Below are positions 59,342-64,000 of a DNA stretch of 64,000 nt, in pieces (position 1 is the stretch's first letter; the number at the start of each line of letters is the position of its first letter). This stretch comes from Betaproteobacteria bacterium (GTDB lineage Bacteria > Pseudomonadota > Gammaproteobacteria > Burkholderiales > Casimicrobiaceae). The position numbers and the translations under genes were made by a program. Location: the NCBI GenBank assembly GCA_013298695.1, contig JAAFIS010000011.1, positions 1 to 64,000 on the forward strand, read 5' to 3'. The notes under the pieces were generated by a model that was not told the DNA's origin, ran no database searches, and was given only the letters and a program-made list of their open reading frames with translations.

Positions 59342-60442
59342 TTATTCTCGTGGCTCTGCAGGCCGCACGCAAAACTGTGGCGTGAGCACGGGCAAGAACT
59401 GCTGAGTGGTAGTTGATGTAGCGCTCAATACGGCAAACATCTGTGTCGGTTTAACCGTACCTTTCAACATCGCCGACTCGTCTTCGGCGTGTACGCGATC
59501 GATGAAGTTTCTATCCCATTCAGCTTCGACATTGAAGTTGTGTCCAAATCCACGCCCCACGAACGGAGAAATTGCGTTCGCGAACGGCAGGAACAATTCA
59601 AAGCTAAATTTCGCAACGAGCAGCGCAAGGATGTCCTGTGCGCGAACACCCTCGAACCCTTGTGATGAGCTGTCCCAGTCAAGAAACCTTTCTTCGTGGC
59701 GCTGCAGCTGATGGTTGAAGCGATAAGCGCTTGGCAGTTCAGGCCAGAATCGATCAACAATTTCGCGCGCCTCAGGCCATAGCTGATGCCCATTTCGTCC
59801 GATCATGTCAGCGACGATGAAGCGTCCCGTTTCCCCGATACCTATCCGGACTGCGTCAAATAAATGCTCTAACCGAACAACATGATGAAGCGACTGGTTC
59901 GCGATGATCCCATCGTAGAGTTTGTCGGGAACCCACGTATTGAAATCAATCATGAGGAATTCGAAATGGTTCTGCAGACCTAAGCTTCGCGCGTCCTCGC
60001 GCGCGCGCGCGAGCATGGTTGGATTAATCTCCAAACACTGGAAGCAAAAGTCATCTCGCCCCAACGAACGAAGTGTTGTCGCTACGCGAAGCTCGGTGTC
60101 ACAGTTACCAGCACCAATACTCACAAAGTGTTGCGTGCGATCAGGCTTACGCTCCCAGCAACTCGCAAGTTGTTTGACAAAAAAGTCGTCGGGATGCTCG
60201 AAGCCCATCGATTGCAACTTCGGAGCAAGGTACTTCGCTGACCAATAGTGAAAGATTGGCGGAAGATCGTGAATATTGAGCTGATCTTTGAAGGTCGCTA
60301 ATTCGCTCGCCAACTTCTCAGCATAATCAGCATCTAGCGGAATGGTCGCCGGAGCGGGTGTCGGAGTGAACCGTTCACGTATTCGATTAATCCAGTGTGA
60401 AAATCGCGTGCCGTTATCGCGGTCGCTCGCGCTATTTAACAC
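59342..60442 (-). CDS. SAM-dependent methyltransferase
   Basis: 366 residues from a GTG at 60442 (an alternative GTG at 60478 gives 378). Motif I HFVSIGAGNCDTE, motif II CLEINP, DGIIANQSLHHVVRLEHLF and GIGETGRFIVADM. The C-terminal part beyond residue 250 (WDSSSQGFEGVRAQDIL, VGRGFGHNFNVEAEWDRNF) is a family-specific extension. It overlaps the acyl-CoA synthetase stop by about 11 bases or more, so is probably co-transcribed with it. Acceptor unknown. Confidence 0.8.
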   Translation of the reverse strand: MLNSASDRDNGTRFSHWINRIRERFTPTPAPATIPLDADYAEKLASELATFKDQLNIHDLPPIFHYWSAKYLAPKLQSMGFEHPDDFFVKQLASCWERKPDRTQHFVSIGAGNCDTELRVATTLRSLGRDDFCFQCLEINPTMLARAREDARSLGLQNHFEFLMIDFNTWVPDKLYDGIIANQSLHHVVRLEHLFDAVRIGIGETGRFIVADMIGRNGHQLWPEAREIVDRFWPELPSAYRFNHQLQRHEERFLDWDSSSQGFEGVRAQDILALLVAKFSFELFLPFANAISPFVGRGFGHNFNVEAEWDRNFIDRVHAEDESAMLKGTVKPTQMFAVLSATSTTTQQFLPVLTPQFCVRPAEPRE

Positions 60443-62162
60443 GCGGCGTACCTCCGTGCGTACAAAGCATGTTTTCACGTTCCCGCAGCACTTTCCGCTG
60501 AATTTTTCCTGTGGTGGTCATTGGTAGTTCGCTCACGAATTCAAACTCTTTTGGGTATTCGTACGGCGCGAGTTTACCGCGCACGTGCTGCGCGAGTTCG
60601 GCCTCGAGCGCCGTGCGTTGTGCAATGCTTTGAGCGATGTGCGCATAGGCCGTTGAGAGCACGATAAACGCTTTCACGATCGCGCCGCGCTCGGTATCAG
60701 GTTTGCCGATTACGGCCGCCATCGCGACCGCAGGATGCTGAATTAAGCAGCTCTCAACTTCTGCGGGGCCGATACGATACCCCGCGCTTTTAATGACGTC
60801 GTCGCTTCGACCTTCATACCAAAAGTAGCCGTCGGCGTCGACGCGCGCGACGTCACCGGTACGACACCAATCACCCGTGTATTTGGCGTCGGTCGCTGCG
60901 TCGTTATTAAGATAGCCGAGAAAAAAAACGGGATCGAGATTGCCGTGAACATCAAATCGATTCACCGCGATTTCCCCGGTCTCGCCTGCTAACACGGGCT
61001 TGCATTCGTCGTTAACAACTGCGACGCGATGCCCTGGATAGCCGCGCCCCATACTGCCTGGTTTTGCAGGCCAAATCGAATGCGAGTTACCCACGATGTA
61101 GTTGAGTTCGGTTTGCCCAAACATCTCGTTGGTAGTGATGCCAAGCGCGGATTGAGTCCAGCTAAACACCGTGTCACCTACAGCTTCCCCCGCGCTCATG
61201 ATTGAGCGCAAGTGGAGCGAGTATTTTTCGCGAGGGTTCGGCACCGCTTTCATCATCATCTTCAGCGCCGTGGGAAACAAAAAAGTCGCCGTAACTTTGC
61301 ATCGCTCCATGAGATCGAACGCTGCGGTGGGGTCAAATCGACCCGCCTGGCCGACAACCGTTTGCCCGAGAAAGAGCGTTGGCAAAAGAGCGTCCCACAA
61401 TCCCCCCGTCCACGCCCAATCAGCGGGCGACCAAAAGACAAATGGCACTACATCTTCGAGTGCTTTGCGCGGGTCTGGGCGCAGGTTGTGCGAATAAAGA
61501 AAGCCAGGCAGATTACCGTACATCGCCCGATGAGGAATCGCTGCGCCCTTGGGCGGGCCGGTGGTGCCGCTGGTGTAGATGATGAATGCAGGATCGTTTG
61601 CTAGAGTGTCGGCGACGAGAGGTATTGGCGACGATGATGCGATCGCCTCTGCAAACGAGACTACGTCGTGCGGCAGCGCGCTGTCAGCCTCGGCGTCGCA
61701 CACAATGACGTGGCGAAGCGCGGGCAGCTCGCCGCGGATCGCAAGAATGTTTTTAAGTGTCAACGCATCGCACACGACTGCTTTGCATTGGGCGTCACGA
61801 AGTCGATAAGTCAATGCGTCGACACCGAAGAGGACGGTGAGCGGCACAGCCACCGCACCGAGCGCGACGATTCCAAGCAGCGCAACGGCTGTCTCAGTTC
61901 GTTGCGGCAGTACGACTGCCACGCGCTCTCCAATACGTATTTGACTTTCGTGCAAAAACGCTGCAAAAGTGAGGGCTAAGCTCGATAAATTATGATAGTC
62001 AGTAGTCTCGTAATTGCCGCTTGCTGCCCTAGTTAATAGGGCGGTTCGCTTACTTGCCGTTGCATCGTTCGACCACCGCACCGCGCACGCGTGAGCAAGA
62101 TTGAAGCGCTCGGGAACGTCCCAATGCCACTGCTGCCGATGCGTCTCCCATGCGTCAACCAC
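60432..62162 (-). CDS. AMP-dependent acyl-CoA synthetase
   Basis: 576 residues from a GTG at 62162, with AAGGA seven bases upstream; an ATG at 62255 extends it by 31 residues. Adenylation domain: FIIYTSGTTGPPKGAAIPHRAMY (A3 loop), WTGGLWDALLPTL, EMFGQTELNY, GDVARVDADGYFWYEGRSDDVIKSAGYRIGP, and the C-terminal catalytic lysine region MTTTGKIQRKVL. It activates an acid as an acyl-AMP, then acyl-CoA. Chain length is uncertain; it resembles acetyl/medium-chain AcsM-like enzymes. Confidence 0.9.
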   Translation of the reverse strand: MVDAWETHRQQWHWDVPERFNLAHACAVRWSNDATASKRTALLTRAASGNYETTDYHNLSSLALTFAAFLHESQIRIGERVAVVLPQRTETAVALLGIVALGAVAVPLTVLFGVDALTYRLRDAQCKAVVCDALTLKNILAIRGELPALRHVIVCDAEADSALPHDVVSFAEAIASSSPIPLVADTLANDPAFIIYTSGTTGPPKGAAIPHRAMYGNLPGFLYSHNLRPDPRKALEDVVPFVFWSPADWAWTGGLWDALLPTLFLGQTVVGQAGRFDPTAAFDLMERCKVTATFLFPTALKMMMKAVPNPREKYSLHLRSIMSAGEAVGDTVFSWTQSALGITTNEMFGQTELNYIVGNSHSIWPAKPGSMGRGYPGHRVAVVNDECKPVLAGETGEIAVNRFDVHGNLDPVFFLGYLNNDAATDAKYTGDWCRTGDVARVDADGYFWYEGRSDDVIKSAGYRIGPAEVESCLIQHPAVAMAAVIGKPDTERGAIVKAFIVLSTAYAHIAQSIAQRTALEAELAQHVRGKLAPYEYPKEFEFVSELPMTTTGKIQRKVLRERENMLCTHGGTPRVK

Positions 62163-62277
62163 GAATTGTCCTTGGGTGTTTAGTCGTTGAGGAAGGTCCA
62201 AGCCTCGCAAGAAGTGTATTGCTTCGAAAGAATGCGCGCCAACGCGCGGCAACATCGCGCGAAGTAAACTTGAGTTT

Positions 62278-62445
62278 GTGGACAGCCCTGAATCTCAACC
62301 TAATCAAGCCGCGACGACTGATCTCGTGTCGCGCAAGACGCGACTCGCGCTCTGGCTCATCGCTGCGGCGATGTTGCTATCGGTGTTTGCAGCGTATGGG
62401 CAGCTCGCGTTGCTACTGCAATGGGTAGAGATGAGGCTTTGCTAA
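62278..62445 (+). CDS. Small single-pass membrane protein (hypothetical)
   Basis: A 55-residue frame begins at GTG 62278, on the strand opposite to its neighbours: polar start (DSPESQPNQAATT), then RKTRLALWLIAAAMLLSVFA with a strong membrane helix, and a short end QWVEMRLC. No ribosome site is obvious and the frame continues open upstream, so translation is unproven. It fills the gap between the synthetase start and the WbsX-type gene. No family recognised. Confidence 0.4.
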   Translation: MDSPESQPNQAATTDLVSRKTRLALWLIAAAMLLSVFAAYGQLALLLQWVEMRLC

Positions 62446-62473
62446 GCGTGCGAGTTACGAGACGTGTTTTCGC

Positions 62474-63643
62474 TCAAGTGTTGACTTCTTTAAGCGCGTC
62501 GCGCACCGCTTCGATATAGCTTAGTCCGTGGCGTTCGTCAGGTTCGAGATACGTGCCTTCTGACCATTCGTTCCACGCATTGATAAACAAATGATTTTCC
62601 GGCGCGGGTCTCGTTGCGGTGCGCTGGACCAATTCGCGAAAGTAGTGTCGGAATCGCTCCGGCGACGCGCCTCGAAATAAACGTGCTCGCTCTTTGTAGC
62701 GCGCTGCGTTATCCCAGTCCATGAAGGCGCCGGGAAAACAAGGTAACTCAGGACGATCGCGCTCGATCTTTAGAATTTGCTGCCACACGGTTTCGTAGTC
62801 ATAGAACTCAAGTTTCGACTTAAACCTTGCGTTCAGCGAGCGCCCCAAATCGAGCACAGATTCCGGCAATCTGCGCAGTGGCGAAAGCCAGCGATTGCGT
62901 CGCGCAGCTTGTGCGTTTGGATTCGGATAGTCGGGCGAATACAACGCCTCAAACGGCTGAAAATGCATGGTCGCATCGAAGTGATCGAGCACCTCGGGAT
63001 TCGGATATTCGTACTGTTTGATCGCCACAAAATACAAACCCGGCAGGCCTCGCTGCTGTGCGAGTTCTCGCCAATGATCAAACATTCGCCCGATTTGTTC
63101 GATGCGATGCGGTCGATACACTAAAAACACCGGCTTGCCGTCGATTTTTATTGCGCGATCATCGCTCCACGCCTTAAAAAGATATTCGAAATGCGCGGTC
63201 CACTGTGCTGGCTCGGGGTCGTGCTTTTGCTGGATCAGAATATGGTGATCCAAGCCGTCCCACCGGCGCGACCACGTCTCGTTTGCCCACGCAAGACAAA
63301 ACGGCAAATTGAGTGATTTGTTGTCCAACATTAAATTGGTGGGCGTTTGCAGCAACTGCTTTCCCGAAAACCAATAGTGATAGTGGCAAAAACCAAACAA
63401 GCCGTGTCGCTTTGCGAGATCTTGCTGCCACGCAAGCGTCTCGAGTTTTGATTGATCGTAGTAGTTACCTGCGGCAGGCACTCGCGGCTGGTAATGACCG
63501 GAAAACTGTTGCTTTGCGGAGCGCACGTTGTCCCAATCGGTGAACCCCGCGCCCCACCACTCATCGTTTTCTGGGATCGCGTGGAATTGAGGAAAGTAAA
63601 GTGCGATCGCTTTGACGCGCGTGTCGACTGCGTTTTCTGTCAT
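62474..63643 (-). CDS. WbsX-like glycan-associated protein (GH99-like)
   Basis: 389 residues. ATG 63643 is chosen because family alignment starts at VKAIALYFPQFHAIPEND, with GGAG upstream; the frame is open to 63754. Landmarks: FTDWDNVRSAKQQF, GFCHYHYWFSGKQLL, FCLAWANETWSRRWDG, NAWNEWSEGTYLEPD. This is the WbsX/glycosyltransferase-WbsX (Pfam Glyco_tran_WbsX) pattern found in O-antigen and capsule clusters, with GH99-like fold. It lies beside methyltransferases and an edge fragment, supporting a surface-polysaccharide function. Confidence 0.88.
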   Translation of the reverse strand: MTENAVDTRVKAIALYFPQFHAIPENDEWWGAGFTDWDNVRSAKQQFSGHYQPRVPAAGNYYDQSKLETLAWQQDLAKRHGLFGFCHYHYWFSGKQLLQTPTNLMLDNKSLNLPFCLAWANETWSRRWDGLDHHILIQQKHDPEPAQWTAHFEYLFKAWSDDRAIKIDGKPVFLVYRPHRIEQIGRMFDHWRELAQQRGLPGLYFVAIKQYEYPNPEVLDHFDATMHFQPFEALYSPDYPNPNAQAARRNRWLSPLRRLPESVLDLGRSLNARFKSKLEFYDYETVWQQILKIERDRPELPCFPGAFMDWDNAARYKERARLFRGASPERFRHYFRELVQRTATRPAPENHLFINAWNEWSEGTYLEPDERHGLSYIEAVRDALKEVNT

Positions 63644-63711
63644 GTATCCGCCGCTCCGTGAGAGCGCCCCTTGAATGTATTTGTTATTCGATGAGTAGCA
63701 ACCGCGTGCGA

Positions 63712-64000
63712 CTATGCCGCTAACGCTCGCAGCTTGTTGATCGCACGACGCCACAGCGTGGGTCGAAGCGCGACCACGTTAGTCATCTCGACTGAAGGCT
63801 CCGGCGTGCTCGACAACTCTGCGAGCGCTGCGCTCGATTCGTGCGCCTCATTCTCAGTTTCACCGTAGCTGCCGTGTTGTGGAGGAGCGATGCCCAGCGA
63901 TTCGAAATGGATCGATACTAATGCGCCTTTCGCGGCAAAAAAACGACGCGTTTCCGGATCGTGACTTTCTTTGATTAACTCGATCACATTGGCGCATACA
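63712..64000 (-). CDS. C-terminal end of a protein that begins beyond the window
   Basis: The frame is open to the right edge (codons ...VCANVIELIKES). It ends RAINKLRALAA. A helix with HDPETRRFFAAKGALVSIHFES is followed by an acidic disordered linker and a basic tail. No family can be assigned from the fragment. It would be co-directional with the WbsX-type gene, about 70 bases upstream of it. Confidence 0.5.
   Translation of the reverse strand, partial: VCANVIELIKESHDPETRRFFAAKGALVSIHFESLGIAPPQHGSYGETENEAHESSAALAELSSTPEPSVEMTNVVALRPTLWRRAINKLRALAA

Noticed and set aside
1-64000. CRISPR array or tRNA/rRNA genes
   Set aside because: No regularly spaced identical repeats in tandem and no recognisable tRNA or rRNA sequences were noticed by eye.

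Overview
The window looks like the chromosome of a Gram-negative bacterium, most likely a betaproteobacterium of Burkholderiales type. The evidence is two TonB-dependent receptors, MipA/OmpV, a remnant of a Bug-type (tripartite tricarboxylate) binding protein, an exosortase H pair, delta-60 repeat proteins, a glucokinase-RpiR fusion and many short palindromic repeats. Genus cannot be told from the sequence. I saw no rRNA, tRNA, CRISPR array or complete insertion sequence apart from a single REP-associated transposase (RAYT).

Layout. 1-4.5 kb: two tandem delta-60/dockerin-like secreted proteins (the first cut by the window edge), a broken Bug gene, MipA and a DUF2059-like protein. 4.9-10.7 kb: S10 peptidase, 3-methyladenine glycosylase (tag), MFS exporter and a TonB receptor, all on the minus strand. 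11.1-14.8 kb: alaS, which carries an in-frame REP insertion, then a REP-flanked small membrane protein and RAYT. 14.8-44.5 kb: a large maltodextrin/glycogen locus. It holds a Glk-RpiR fusion, an SDR and a second glucokinase; a large TonB receptor; a MacAB-type exporter; a lipoprotein amylase with malG, malF, malE and malK on the minus strand; and, divergently, glgP, glgB, glgX, malQ and a secreted pullulanase. 44.9-48.8 kb: a DUF1800/DUF1501 pair. 48.9-50.9 kb: a copper-delivery set (HMA-MauE, PCuAC, Sco). 51-54.5 kb: lipoprotein, fatty acid hydroxylase, polysaccharide deacetylase, YVTN propeller. 54.6-55.8 kb: exosortase H and partner. 55.8-58.5 kb: Y-family polymerase with a LexA-like box, and a patatin. 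58.5-64 kb: two methyltransferases, an acyl-CoA synthetase, a WbsX-type protein and an edge fragment, suggesting a surface-polysaccharide region.

How the sugar genes fit together. Extracellular amylase and pullulanase would cut starch or pullulan. The TonB receptor and MalEFGK would import maltodextrins. MalQ, GlgP, GlgX and GlgB would remodel them, and the glucokinases would phosphorylate the glucose. Motifs matching the HexR consensus lie in the malK/glgP divergent promoter and in the glk/TonB-receptor intergenic region, which points to the RpiR half of the fusion as the likely regulator.

The most unusual signal is a family of 83-85 bp elements. Each is two 17-bp palindromes (best form GCCCAATTTAATTGGGC) held 49-50 bp apart, with a CG or TG step at the exact centre and an otherwise variable spacer. 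Six copies lie between genes and one geometrically exact match lies inside malQ. At least seven other palindromic repeat families are present. Several of them supply stop codons, a start codon, part of a signal peptide or a ribosome binding site to neighbouring genes.
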